The notes below the pieces were generated by a model, which made no database searches, was not told the origin of the DNA, and saw nothing but the letters and a program-made list of their open reading frames with translations. A program made the position numbers and the translations under genes. Positions 1-6,267 of a DNA stretch of 11,307 nucleotides are shown piece after piece (position 1 is the first letter of the stretch; each line of letters begins with the position of its first letter). The DNA is from Acidobacteriota bacterium (GTDB lineage: Bacteria; Acidobacteriota; Terriglobia; Terriglobales; Acidobacteriaceae), in assembly GCA_021809235.1 (NCBI GenBank), contig JAKBAG010000080.1, positions 1 to 11,307 on the forward strand, read 5' to 3'.

Positions 1-501
1 CCATCGCTCGACGACCGCATGTTGGCCTCGCTACCGGATGACTGGCAACTGTATTATGCGGCGCAACGCTCGGGGCGACCGTTTGAACCGGCAGGTCTGC
101 TTCCAGTGAGCGAACTGCATCCGCGTGCGCGGCTGCTCAAGATCATGGATCCGCCGTCCAATGCCGTAGCACAGGCCAATGGAATTGCGGGCCGCGCGCT
201 CTATCGGGTGGTCATTGAGCCCAACGGAAAACCGGGACGGATTGCTATTGTTCGACCGATTGGCTTTGGTCTGGATGAGAATGCGGTGGCTGCAATTCGG
301 GCCGCGAGCTTCCAACCGGCAGAAAGCGCTGGCCATCCGGCAGCCGAGGCACTGGACCTGGCCATTCTGTTTCGCATCTACTCTAAACTAACCTCTGCAT
401 TGGCAGTCGGCGACAGGTCCAAAGCGGCACTGCCTACAGCCAATCCTCCGACAGGCGCAACGCTTCCCGGCCCATACAGCGTGGAGAAGCCGCAGCCCTG
501 A
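1..501 (+). CDS. TonB C-terminal-domain protein (energy transducer type), 5' truncated by window edge
   Basis: The reading frame is open to the left edge. The ATG at 19 has no ribosome-binding site in the bases before it, so the gene most likely begins upstream of the window. The centre of the visible part has the TonB C-terminal pattern: GRALYRVVIEPNGKPGR, then a strand ending in RPIGFGLDENAVAAIR and SFQPA, then an ILFRIYS strand. TonB C-terminal domains contact outer-membrane receptors and pass on energy from an ExbB/ExbD motor. Many acidobacterial proteins carry this domain without a proven transport role. The tail after the domain (about 40 residues, rich in Pro, Ala and Thr) looks disordered. 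The N-terminal membrane anchor and proline-rich spacer, if present, lie outside the window. The domain call is fairly safe; the physiological role is unknown. Confidence 0.72.
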   Translation, partial: PSLDDRMLASLPDDWQLYYAAQRSGRPFEPAGLLPVSELHPRARLLKIMDPPSNAVAQANGIAGRALYRVVIEPNGKPGRIAIVRPIGFGLDENAVAAIRAASFQPAESAGHPAAEALDLAILFRIYSKLTSALAVGDRSKAALPTANPPTGATLPGPYSVEKPQP

Positions 502-510
502 AGGGACAGT

Positions 511-531
511 GCGCAGCTGCGAAAGCTGTGT
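511..531 (+). terminator. possible hairpin terminator after the TonB-domain gene
   Basis: Ten bases after the stop codon, GCGCAGCT (511-518) can pair with AGCTGTGT (524-531) around a GCGAA loop. The stem is eight pairs, two of them G-U. No T-run follows, so an intrinsic terminator is uncertain. The position, just after a stop and facing a convergent gene, fits one. Confidence 0.3.
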
Positions 532-577
532 TGCATCCGTGCCTGACCGCCCTGCCCGTTTGTCCGGCTTCGCGGTG

Positions 578-766
578 CTACTCGGTTTCGCTGCTTGAGT
601 CGGCTTCGCGACGCAACTCGTCCAGAGTCTGCTTATGCTTGGCTCCACGTACGCGGCCTTTGTCCACTGGCTGCTCCACGCGCACCGGATGCGGCTGTCC
701 GATGCGGTCACGTGCTACGGACTTGACCACGCTGACGGGATTGAATGTCTTGCGTTTTCTGGCCAT
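578..766 (-). CDS. small basic orphan protein, 62 residues
   Basis: The gene has an ATG start at 766 and a stop at 578. The protein begins MARKRKTFNPVSVVKSVARD and is strongly basic over its first 45 residues. It ends in an acidic-serine tail (DELRREADSSSETE). The composition (regular Lys/Arg/Val, no cysteine, none of the Ser/Cys/Arg pattern typical of shadow frames) suggests a real product. I recall similar short proteins in Acidobacteriaceae but no named family. A nucleic-acid- or ribosome-associated role is possible from charge alone; that is inference. The gene is divergent from the zinc-ribbon gene, with 44 bp between the two start codons. No clear Shine-Dalgarno sequence is visible. Confidence 0.6.
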   Translation of the reverse strand: MARKRKTFNPVSVVKSVARDRIGQPHPVRVEQPVDKGRVRGAKHKQTLDELRREADSSSETE

Positions 767-810
767 GCCATGAGTATGGAATACTTTGGATGAAGGCTGG
801 GAGATGTTTT

Positions 811-1086
811 ATGGAAGAGCGCGATTTTTTTACGGAAACAACGGAAGTGCGCAAGCACGATCTGCGCTGCCCCCACTGCGGTCAGAGCGCCGAATACACC
901 GTGAACTGGGTCGTGCGCCGGAAACGCAATCAGCTGCCGCGGCATGCCGATGAGCGGGATCGTGCCCGCTTTGCCAAGGCGCAGTCCTACATGGTGCGGC
1001 GCGACGACCAGTTGGGCTGCCAGAACGTGCGCTGCCGCAAGCGGTTTGAGATTACGGCCCTTCAGTCGCTTGCCTTTCTGGATTAG
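811..1086 (+). CDS. small zinc-ribbon-like protein, 91 residues, function unknown
   Basis: The protein has two cysteine pairs, C20-P-H-C23 and C70-x4-C75, separated by 46 mostly basic residues. This is the layout of a zinc ribbon or treble clef with a long insert. The insert is rich in Arg/Lys and includes the segment WVVRRKRNQLPRHADERDR. The start at 811 is chosen because GGGAG (799-803) lies 7 nt before it. Upstream in-frame ATGs at 790 and 745 lack such a site. Zinc ribbons of this kind often bind nucleic acid or a protein partner; no specific function can be assigned. The gene is followed by a hairpin at 1118-1158 that may end its transcript, and it diverges from the 62-residue basic protein. 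Confidence 0.72.
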   Translation: MEERDFFTETTEVRKHDLRCPHCGQSAEYTVNWVVRRKRNQLPRHADERDRARFAKAQSYMVRRDDQLGCQNVRCRKRFEITALQSLAFLD

Positions 1087-1117
1087 AGACTGTTCGATAT
1101 TCGGGCGATGACAAAAC

Positions 1118-1169
1118 CGGGAATTTGCTTCCGGAGACAGGATACGGAAAGCTTCCCGTGGTCTTGTTT
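1118..1169 (+). terminator. probable intrinsic terminator after the zinc-ribbon gene
   Basis: CGGGAA (1118-1123) pairs with TTCCCG (1153-1158). Inside it GCTTCCG (1127-1133) pairs with CGG-AA-GC (1145-1152, one bulged A) around an 11-nt loop. A TTT bulge separates the two stem parts. The 3' side runs into TCTTGTTT (1162-1169), a moderately T-rich tail. It begins about 30 nt after the stop codon and lies just before the next promoter. Confidence 0.5.
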
Positions 1170-1198
1170 GTCATACCCCGCCACAATGCAGTTAGAAT
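1168..1198 (+). promoter_or_regulatory. putative sigma70-type promoter for the membrane protein-moaA pair
   Basis: TTGTCA (1168-1173) resembles a -35 box. TAGAAT (1193-1198) resembles a -10 box, with a rather long 19-nt spacer (18 if TTAGAA is used). Transcription from here would start near 1205 and place the 1251 start codon in a leader of about 45 nt. This argues against the longer frame that begins at 1125. Confidence 0.45.
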
Positions 1199-1250
1199 GG
1201 GAAGAGATTCCGGTCATCCGGAACAACTTTTCCGGGAGATTTCCGCTGCC

Positions 1251-1529
1251 ATGCCAAACATGATGCTGCCCCCTGAAGAACGCAACCTGACCCCAGATCA
1301 GGTTGAAGCCCTGGATCGTCGTCGCGACTGGGGATTGACCCTGCAGGTGATCGCCGGCCAGTTTGCCGTCATCAGCGCATTGCTGTCCCTCTGGGCCGGT
1401 CAGGATCTGACCTACTCGCCCGGCTGGGCTCATCCGATGGCCTATTACATGGGCATTGCGCTCACCATTGTTCTGGTTGCCGGCAGCGTGGGCACTTATC
1501 TCCGCCGCGGTACTGTTCGCATCGACTGA
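1251..1529 (+). CDS. small membrane protein with two predicted helices, 92 residues
   Basis: A soluble N-terminus, with the segment LTPDQVEALDRRRDWGL predicted helical, is followed by two hydrophobic stretches. These are roughly residues 27-49 (WGLTLQVIAGQFAVISALLSL) and 63-83 (MAYYMGIALTIVLVAGSVGTY). The short link between them is polar. The protein ends LRRGTVRID, and positive-inside reasoning puts both ends in the cytoplasm. The start at 1251 is preferred because GGGAG (1234-1238) precedes it by 12 nt and the putative promoter overlaps the upstream alternatives; 1260 or 1263 are also possible. The family is unknown to me. The gene ends 42 nt before moaA on the same strand and is probably co-transcribed with it. 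A link to molybdenum cofactor synthesis is only suggested by position. Confidence 0.6.
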   Translation: MPNMMLPPEERNLTPDQVEALDRRRDWGLTLQVIAGQFAVISALLSLWAGQDLTYSPGWAHPMAYYMGIALTIVLVAGSVGTYLRRGTVRID

Positions 1530-1533
1530 TTCT

Positions 1534-1581
1534 CTGGCTGCCATATCCCGGCGCGCAGCCAGCTTCCCCGTATGGCAGCCA
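1534..1581 (+). promoter_or_regulatory. two mutually exclusive inverted repeats over the moaA start codon
   Basis: The arm TGGCTGCCATA (1535-1545) is perfectly complementary to TATGGCAGCCA (1571-1581), which contains the moaA ATG. The overlapping arm CTGGCTGC (1534-1541) is also perfectly complementary to GCAGCCAG (1555-1562), with a 13-nt loop. Only one pairing can form at a time. One buries the start codon and the other leaves it free. The left arm begins 4 nt after the stop codon of the upstream gene. Confidence 0.5.
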
Positions 1582-2606
1582 ATCTCCATCTCGACGCTGA
1601 TACCCCCTCCGCTGATCTGCTCCGCGACAGTCATGGCCGCTGGATTACGGATCTTCGCGTTTCCATCACGGATCGCTGCAACTACAAATGCGTCTATTGC
1701 CGCACCGGCCTGCATGGGGCGCAATACGCGGAACTGAGCGCGCAGGACTACCTCCGGTTCATACAATGTTTCCTCTCGGTGGGCATTGAGAAGGTGCGCC
1801 TGACGGGCGGCGAGCCGCTACTTCGGAGGGACCTGCCGCAGATTGTTGCCGGCATCCATGCCATGCGGACCCGAGCCGGCCACGCGCCGGAGATTGCAGT
1901 TACCACGAACGGTCATTTGCTGGAGGATCTGGCGCAACCCCTGCGGGATGTGGGTCTGAGCCGGGTGACCATCAGCATGGATGCAGTCGATCCGGCCACC
2001 TTTGAGCGCATCACGCGCGTGCCGGGCAGCTTTACCTCTGTTTTGCGAGGCATTGAGGCCGCTCAGCGCGCAGGGCTTGATCCGGTGAAGATCAATTGTG
2101 TGCTGCTTCGCGGCTTCAATGAGGATCAGGTGGAGGCATTTGCCCACTTTGCGCGCGAACATGGGGTGGTGGTGCGATTCATCGAGTTCATGCCTCTCGA
2201 AGAGGATCGCCTGTGGACGCCGGAGATGGTAGTGCCACTGACGGAAATCGTGGAACGCATCCAGCGGCACTATCCGCTGACCGTGTTGGCACCAACAACG
2301 GCGGGAGAAACGGCGCGACGCTACGGCTTTGCCGATGGCAGAGGAGAGATCGGCATTATTGCGCCCGTGACGCAAGCCTTCTGCGGTGCCTGCAGCCGTG
2401 TGCGCCTTACCTCGGATGGCAAGATTCGCACGTGCCTGTTTTCCCATCGAGAACACGATCTGGCGGCGCTTGCCCGCAGCGGTGCCAGCGATGAGCAATT
2501 GCGGCAGTTCCTGCTCCAGGTGATCCAGACCAAGGAGGCTCGGCATCACATTGGCGAACCGGGATTTCTGAAGCCCTCCCGGTCCATGGTCCACATCGGC
2601 GGCTGA
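1572..2606 (+). CDS. moaA: GTP 3',8-cyclase MoaA (molybdenum cofactor biosynthesis)
   Basis: MoaA is a radical-SAM enzyme that rearranges GTP to (8S)-3',8-cyclo-7,8-dihydroguanosine 5'-triphosphate, the first step of molybdenum cofactor synthesis; MoaC acts next. The sequence shows the N-terminal 4Fe-4S motif C36-NYK-C40-VY-C43 and the SAM-site LTGGEPLLRRDL. It also has the RFIEFMPLEED segment and the MoaA-specific second cluster C271-GA-C274 and C288 in FCGACSRVRL and IRTC. The essential C-terminal Gly-Gly is present. At 344 residues it is near the usual family length. The ATG at 1572 is the only sensible start before the radical-SAM motif. No Shine-Dalgarno sequence precedes it, so initiation may rely on translation of the gene upstream. 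No other mo-genes are visible in the window. Confidence 0.96.
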   Translation: MAANLHLDADTPSADLLRDSHGRWITDLRVSITDRCNYKCVYCRTGLHGAQYAELSAQDYLRFIQCFLSVGIEKVRLTGGEPLLRRDLPQIVAGIHAMRTRAGHAPEIAVTTNGHLLEDLAQPLRDVGLSRVTISMDAVDPATFERITRVPGSFTSVLRGIEAAQRAGLDPVKINCVLLRGFNEDQVEAFAHFAREHGVVVRFIEFMPLEEDRLWTPEMVVPLTEIVERIQRHYPLTVLAPTTAGETARRYGFADGRGEIGIIAPVTQAFCGACSRVRLTSDGKIRTCLFSHREHDLAALARSGASDEQLRQFLLQVIQTKEARHHIGEPGFLKPSRSMVHIGG

Positions 2607-2664
2607 GTATGCAACGTATCCAGTATTCCCTTTGAAAATGTGCCCTTGTTTCTAATGTGGTGCG

Positions 2665-2691
2665 CAGACGCAGCAGCAGAGTTGCGTCCTG
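2665..2691 (+). terminator. weak hairpin downstream of moaA
   Basis: GACGCA (2667-2672) pairs with TGCGTC (2683-2688) around a 10-nt loop. The stem may extend to C2665/G2691 with one bulged base. There is no T-run, so it could be a Rho-assisted end or chance. The rest of the 2607-2758 gap shows nothing convincing. Confidence 0.25.
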
Positions 2692-2758
2692 ATGATGCGT
2701 ACGGAAGCTGCGGCTGAAGGATGTCTCTGGAAGACGGCATCCTCACCGCTGAAAAACA

Positions 2759-2767
2759 TTAGAATGG
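2759..2767 (+). promoter_or_regulatory. putative -10 element before the GAF-GGDEF gene
   Basis: TTAGAATGG occurs here and, identically, in the putative promoter at 1192-1200. The core TAGAAT is five of six to the -10 consensus. I see no good -35 box at 16-18 nt upstream. The location, 38 nt before the chosen start at 2806, fits a promoter. Confidence 0.35.
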
Positions 2768-2805
2768 ATGTAGCTGCTCACGTCGCCATGACACAGGAAA
2801 ATCGA

Positions 2806-3804
2806 ATGCCGCTGGAAGACCTGCTCGTCTTCCACAAGCTTGCTCGCTCTCTAACCTCAAGCCTGGAGCTGGAGAGTATTCTGCGCGCCATTCTGGAGCA
2901 GATGAACCGCTTTATCACGGCAGATCTGTGGGCTCTGTTGATGATGGATGAAGCGCGTCAGGAGCTTTACTATGCTCTGACCGGTTATGGCGATGGCTCG
3001 GCGCTGAAAGATCTACGTGTGAAGGTCGGAGAGGGACTTGCCGGCTGGGTGGCGGCGAATGGACAGACGCTCATCCTGCCCGAGGCAAAGGAAGACCCGA
3101 CCACCAAATTCATGCTCCAGCAGCACGGCTTCCGGTTTCAGTCTGCTGTGGCCATTCCCATCCGTGGCCGCCGCGGCACCCATGGCGTTTTAGAGATTTT
3201 CAATCCCGATCTTCGCCAGAACACCGACTACACGATCGCTTTTCTGCACATTCTTGCCGACTACGCAGCCATTGCCATTGAAAACGCGCAGGATGTCTCC
3301 AGGGTTCAGCAGCTGACCATTACCGATGACGTGACGGGACTGTACAACGCGCGGCATCTCTACGCGCTGCTGGAGCGGGAAATCGCACAGTATCATGCCA
3401 GCCGTCGCCCGTTTGGTCTGCTGTTTCTGGATCTGGACCGGTTCAAGCAGGTCAATGATGTGCACGGCCATCTGATAGGCAGCGAGCTGCTGGGAGCCTT
3501 TGGGCGCCGAATCCGCACGGCAGCCCGTCCGGGCGATCTTGCATTCCGGTATGGCGGGGATGAGTTTGTCGTCCTGATGCCCGAAACCGGACCGGCGGAA
3601 GCGCTGGAAGCCTCTACCCGGCTGCATGCAACGCTGACGGAGACCGTTTTTCAGATGCGCAATGGACTGCAGATTTCCATTGGATCCAGCGTTGGACTGG
3701 CTAACTGTCCGGTGGATGGCGACACCGTACATGCCATGCTGGGTATAGCCGACAAGCGGATGTACAGCGTAAAGGCCAGTGGCCGCGGACGCGTGAGCGA
3801 ATAG
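2806..3804 (+). CDS. GAF-GGDEF diguanylate cyclase, 332 residues
   Basis: An N-terminal GAF sensor domain (about residues 20-160, with the segments VGEGLAGWVAANG and VAIPIRGRRGTHGVLEIFN) is followed by a GGDEF domain (about 170-330). The active-site GGDEF motif is intact (250-254, in RYGGDEFVVL). So are the metal-site DLDRFKQVND and the C-terminal ADKRMYSVKASGRGRV. RPGD at 241-244 lies five residues before GGDEF, the position of the RxxD inhibitory site for c-di-GMP. The enzyme should therefore make c-di-GMP from two GTP and be product-inhibited, with activity tuned by whatever the GAF domain binds. No transmembrane segment is seen, so it is cytoplasmic. Start 2806 is chosen for AGGAAA (2795-2800) ahead of it; in-frame ATGs at 2788, 2764 and 2692 are alternatives. 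Confidence 0.9.
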   Translation: MPLEDLLVFHKLARSLTSSLELESILRAILEQMNRFITADLWALLMMDEARQELYYALTGYGDGSALKDLRVKVGEGLAGWVAANGQTLILPEAKEDPTTKFMLQQHGFRFQSAVAIPIRGRRGTHGVLEIFNPDLRQNTDYTIAFLHILADYAAIAIENAQDVSRVQQLTITDDVTGLYNARHLYALLEREIAQYHASRRPFGLLFLDLDRFKQVNDVHGHLIGSELLGAFGRRIRTAARPGDLAFRYGGDEFVVLMPETGPAEALEASTRLHATLTETVFQMRNGLQISIGSSVGLANCPVDGDTVHAMLGIADKRMYSVKASGRGRVSE

Positions 3805-3805
3805 C

Positions 3806-4918
3806 TTAACGATGGGCGGATTCGCTGTCGCGAGCCTGCCGTGAGGCCATCTCTTCCAACTGGCGACGCCAGTCCAGTCGCTCCACAAACCCCTGCGATT
3901 GTCGCCAGCCTTCCTCCACGATCACACGTAGTTCCAGATAGACAGCCGTTCCCAGCAGCTTTTCGATCTGCTCGCGGGCGCTGGAGCCGATGGAGCGCAG
4001 CCGACTGCCTCCGGAGCCAATCAGGATGGCTCTTTGCCCTTCGCGTTCGCAGTAGATGACAGCGGAAATCCGGGTCAGCGGCCTGCGCTGCGGGGCGGGA
4101 ATTCCACCCTTCAGCATACGCGGCTTCCTGGCCTTGCGTGCCGGCTCCTGCGGCTCTTCAAACTGCTCGATCACAACGGCGGAGGCGTAGGGAACCTCCT
4201 CGCCTGTCTCCATCAGGATGCGTTCGCGCAGGATCTCTGCCACAAGGAAGCGCATGGGCTGGTCCGTATACTGATCCGACGGAAAGTAACGCTCCCCCTC
4301 CGGCAGCATGGCCGCCAAGCCTTGCACGAGCGCCTCAATCCCATCCCGCTTGCGTGCGCTGATGGGATACACAGCGGCAAAGGGATGCACGGCACGCAGT
4401 TCTTCAATCAGCGGCAGCAGTTCCTGCCGGCGTATGGCATCCACCTTGTTCAGGATCAGCACCACCGGGCGCTGAGTTGCCTGCAGCAACTGCAGAAGCT
4501 GGCCATCCTCACTACGCCATCCGCCGCCCTTGCCGGGCAGGGATTCGTCGGCTTCCGCCAGTCGGACGCGACGCGTCACGTCCACAATCAGAGCGACCAC
4601 ATCGCAGGAGGAAAGCGCTTCGTGCACCTCCTGCATCATGCGCCGGTCCAGATGCGTCTCCGGTTCGTGCACGCCGGGCGTATCGATCAGCACCAGCTGG
4701 GCTTCTTCGGCTTGGGCTGGAGTGGAATCGGTTTCCATCTCCGCTTCGGCTTGTCCTTTCTCGGCTTTGAGATGGGTTTCCACTACGCCCAGGATGCGAT
4801 TTCGTGTTGTCTGTGGTTTGCTGGTGACAATCGCCACCCGCTCGCCGACCAGTGCATTCAGCAGCGTGCTCTTGCCTGCATTCGGACGCCCAATCAGGGC
4901 CACAAATCCCGATCTCAT
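3806..4918 (-). CDS. era: GTPase Era, enlarged (370 residues)
   Basis: Era binds the 3' end of 16S rRNA and assists 30S subunit assembly. G motifs are visible in order: G1 GRPNAGKS (10-17), G2 around T37/T38 (PQTTRNRI), G3 DTPG (79-82), G4 NKVD (157-160), G5 SARK (187-190). The C-terminal KH domain follows, with GSGGSRLRSIG at 301-311 as the GxxG loop. At 370 residues it is about 70 longer than E. coli Era. The excess sits mainly in three places: about 50-71 (Glu/Ala-rich, before G3), about 117-137 (between G3 and G4) and about 253-280 (Pro/Arg/Lys-rich, at the start of the KH domain). ATG at 4918 overlaps the stop of the upstream CorC-like gene as ATGA, with GAGG just before it. It is the last gene of the phoH operon. 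Confidence 0.95.
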   Translation of the reverse strand: MRSGFVALIGRPNAGKSTLLNALVGERVAIVTSKPQTTRNRILGVVETHLKAEKGQAEAEMETDSTPAQAEEAQLVLIDTPGVHEPETHLDRRMMQEVHEALSSCDVVALIVDVTRRVRLAEADESLPGKGGGWRSEDGQLLQLLQATQRPVVLILNKVDAIRRQELLPLIEELRAVHPFAAVYPISARKRDGIEALVQGLAAMLPEGERYFPSDQYTDQPMRFLVAEILRERILMETGEEVPYASAVVIEQFEEPQEPARKARKPRMLKGGIPAPQRRPLTRISAVIYCEREGQRAILIGSGGSRLRSIGSSAREQIEKLLGTAVYLELRVIVEEGWRQSQGFVERLDWRRQLEEMASRQARDSESAHR

Positions 4919-6267
4919 CGTTCCTCACTCCCGCCGGCATCGCCGGACCCATCTGCCTCGGCGTGCAACGGAAGTCTGGCGGATTCGCGCTCCGGCTCCA
5001 GCCGTTGCACGCGTACCCGCTCCACGCGCCGCTCCGTTGCTTCTACAATTTCCATGCGTAATCCTGCTGCCAGCACCACTTCTCCAGCCAACGGAATACG
5101 ATCTGCCATCTCCGTCACCAGTCCGCCGACAGTCTGGGACTCATAGCCTTCAAACTCGGTAAAAAACTCCCCGCCGAGCAGCTCTGCGAGTTGATCAGCA
5201 GGAAAGCTGCCCGGAACCAGCCAGATGCCATCCCCGTCCTCGACGGCCTGTTCTTCGGCAGCATCCGTATCGCCATCGTGCTCATCGCCAATGGCACCCA
5301 CAATCGCTTCCAGCAGGTCTTCAATCGTGACCAGGCCGGCGACTTCTCCGTACTCATCCAGCACCACGCGCATGTGCTGCTTTTCGCGCTGCATTTCGCG
5401 CAGCAGCTCATAGCCTGGCTTGGTCTCGGGCACCAGCGCCACTGGCCGCTGCAGGCTACCCACGGTTCGCTCGGCCTTCTCCGGATCGGAGACATGCAGC
5501 AGATCGTGCGCAAAGGCTATCCCAGTGACCGCATCCAGGGTGCCACGATAGACCGGTACGCGCGAGTAATTCTCCCGGCTCAGTGCCTCCACAAAATCCT
5601 TGAGCAGCATCTCTTCCGGTACGGCAAAGATTGACGATCGCGGCGTCATGACTTCCTTCACGCGCTTATCGCCAAACTCCAGTGCGGAGCGCACGAGTTG
5701 CCGGTCCTGCTCCTCCAGAATGCCTTCTTCTTCTCCAGCTTCGAGCAGGGCCTCCACATCGCTGGCCTCATCCTCGCGCGAGTTCTCGATGGTTGGCTCG
5801 GTAAGGCTGGCAATGGACAACAGAAAGCTCACAACCAGAACGCCCGGCACCATGACCAGCAGCAACAGGCGCAGCAGCCATGCCATCGGTGCGAGCCAGT
5901 CGCCTGGCAGCCGCTGCAGCAGCAGATGGGGGATCACCTCGGCGCACAGGGCCAGCACAAGCAGCATTGCCACCAGCCATTGCACGGCAGCATCAGCCGT
6001 CCAGACGCCGACATGAATTGGAATCAAGCGTGCCAGCAGAACAGACTGAAGTGCGACGGCCAGCCCTGCCCAGAGATTGGCGGCAACTGCCATCCGGTCC
6101 CGGCTCATTCGCAGTCCTGGCTCCACAGCCTGTTCCCATGCGTCCAGATGGGCCTGGACATCCCGGCTCAGAATTCTGCCAAATTCGCCTTCCACCTGCG
6201 CCACATAGCGCATCAGGCACAGGATACCTGCCAGGAGAAACGATGCGGCCATCCATTCCAGACTCAT
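4915..6267 (-). CDS. CorC/HlyC-type membrane protein with CBS pair (YbeX-like, divergent N-terminus)
   Basis: About 155 residues with four hydrophobic segments (roughly 3-23, 61-84, 94-117, 125-155) are followed by an acidic linker. A CBS pair follows: CBS1 from EVMTPRSSIFAV, about 203-265; CBS2 with the conserved VVLDEYGEVAGLVTIEDLLE, about 270-330. A CorC_HlyC C-terminal domain lies at about 345-425. The C-terminal half is unmistakably of the CorC/YbeX/hemolysin-like family, whose members include magnesium efflux proteins and ribosome-linked YbeX. The N-terminal part occupies the place of the DUF21/CNNM domain but lacks the usual SGSE-type signature, so ion transport should not be assumed. 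The ATG at 6267 overlaps the ybeY stop (ATGA), and the gene's own stop overlaps the era start. The last 25 residues are low-complexity. Confidence 0.88.
   Translation of the reverse strand: MSLEWMAASFLLAGILCLMRYVAQVEGEFGRILSRDVQAHLDAWEQAVEPGLRMSRDRMAVAANLWAGLAVALQSVLLARLIPIHVGVWTADAAVQWLVAMLLVLALCAEVIPHLLLQRLPGDWLAPMAWLLRLLLLVMVPGVLVVSFLLSIASLTEPTIENSREDEASDVEALLEAGEEEGILEEQDRQLVRSALEFGDKRVKEVMTPRSSIFAVPEEMLLKDFVEALSRENYSRVPVYRGTLDAVTGIAFAHDLLHVSDPEKAERTVGSLQRPVALVPETKPGYELLREMQREKQHMRVVLDEYGEVAGLVTIEDLLEAIVGAIGDEHDGDTDAAEEQAVEDGDGIWLVPGSFPADQLAELLGGEFFTEFEGYESQTVGGLVTEMADRIPLAGEVVLAAGLRMEIVEATERRVERVRVQRLEPERESARLPLHAEADGSGDAGGSEER

Noticed and set aside
19..501. ATG at 19 as the true start of the TonB-domain gene
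   Set aside because: The frame is open to the left edge and no ribosome site precedes this ATG, so a gene truncated by the window is more likely.
528..773. Plus-strand frame opposite the 62-residue basic protein
   Set aside because: The product is Cys/Ser/Arg-rich without pattern, and the minus-strand frame has a more protein-like composition and a clean ATG.
1530..1571. A classical Moco riboswitch before moaA
   Set aside because: Only 42 nt separate the genes, far less than that RNA class needs; the pairing seen here is a different, smaller structure.
1083..2594. Minus-strand frames at 1083-1766 and 1818-2594
   Set aside because: They are antisense shadows of the membrane protein gene and of moaA, whose catalytic cysteines prove the plus-strand frame.
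4034..5146. A 370-codon plus-strand frame antisense to era, and similar long frames at 5698-6867 and 5880-6665
   Set aside because: Products are His/Gln/Ser/Arg-rich with no domain, and they lie opposite the conserved era, corC-like and ybeY genes.
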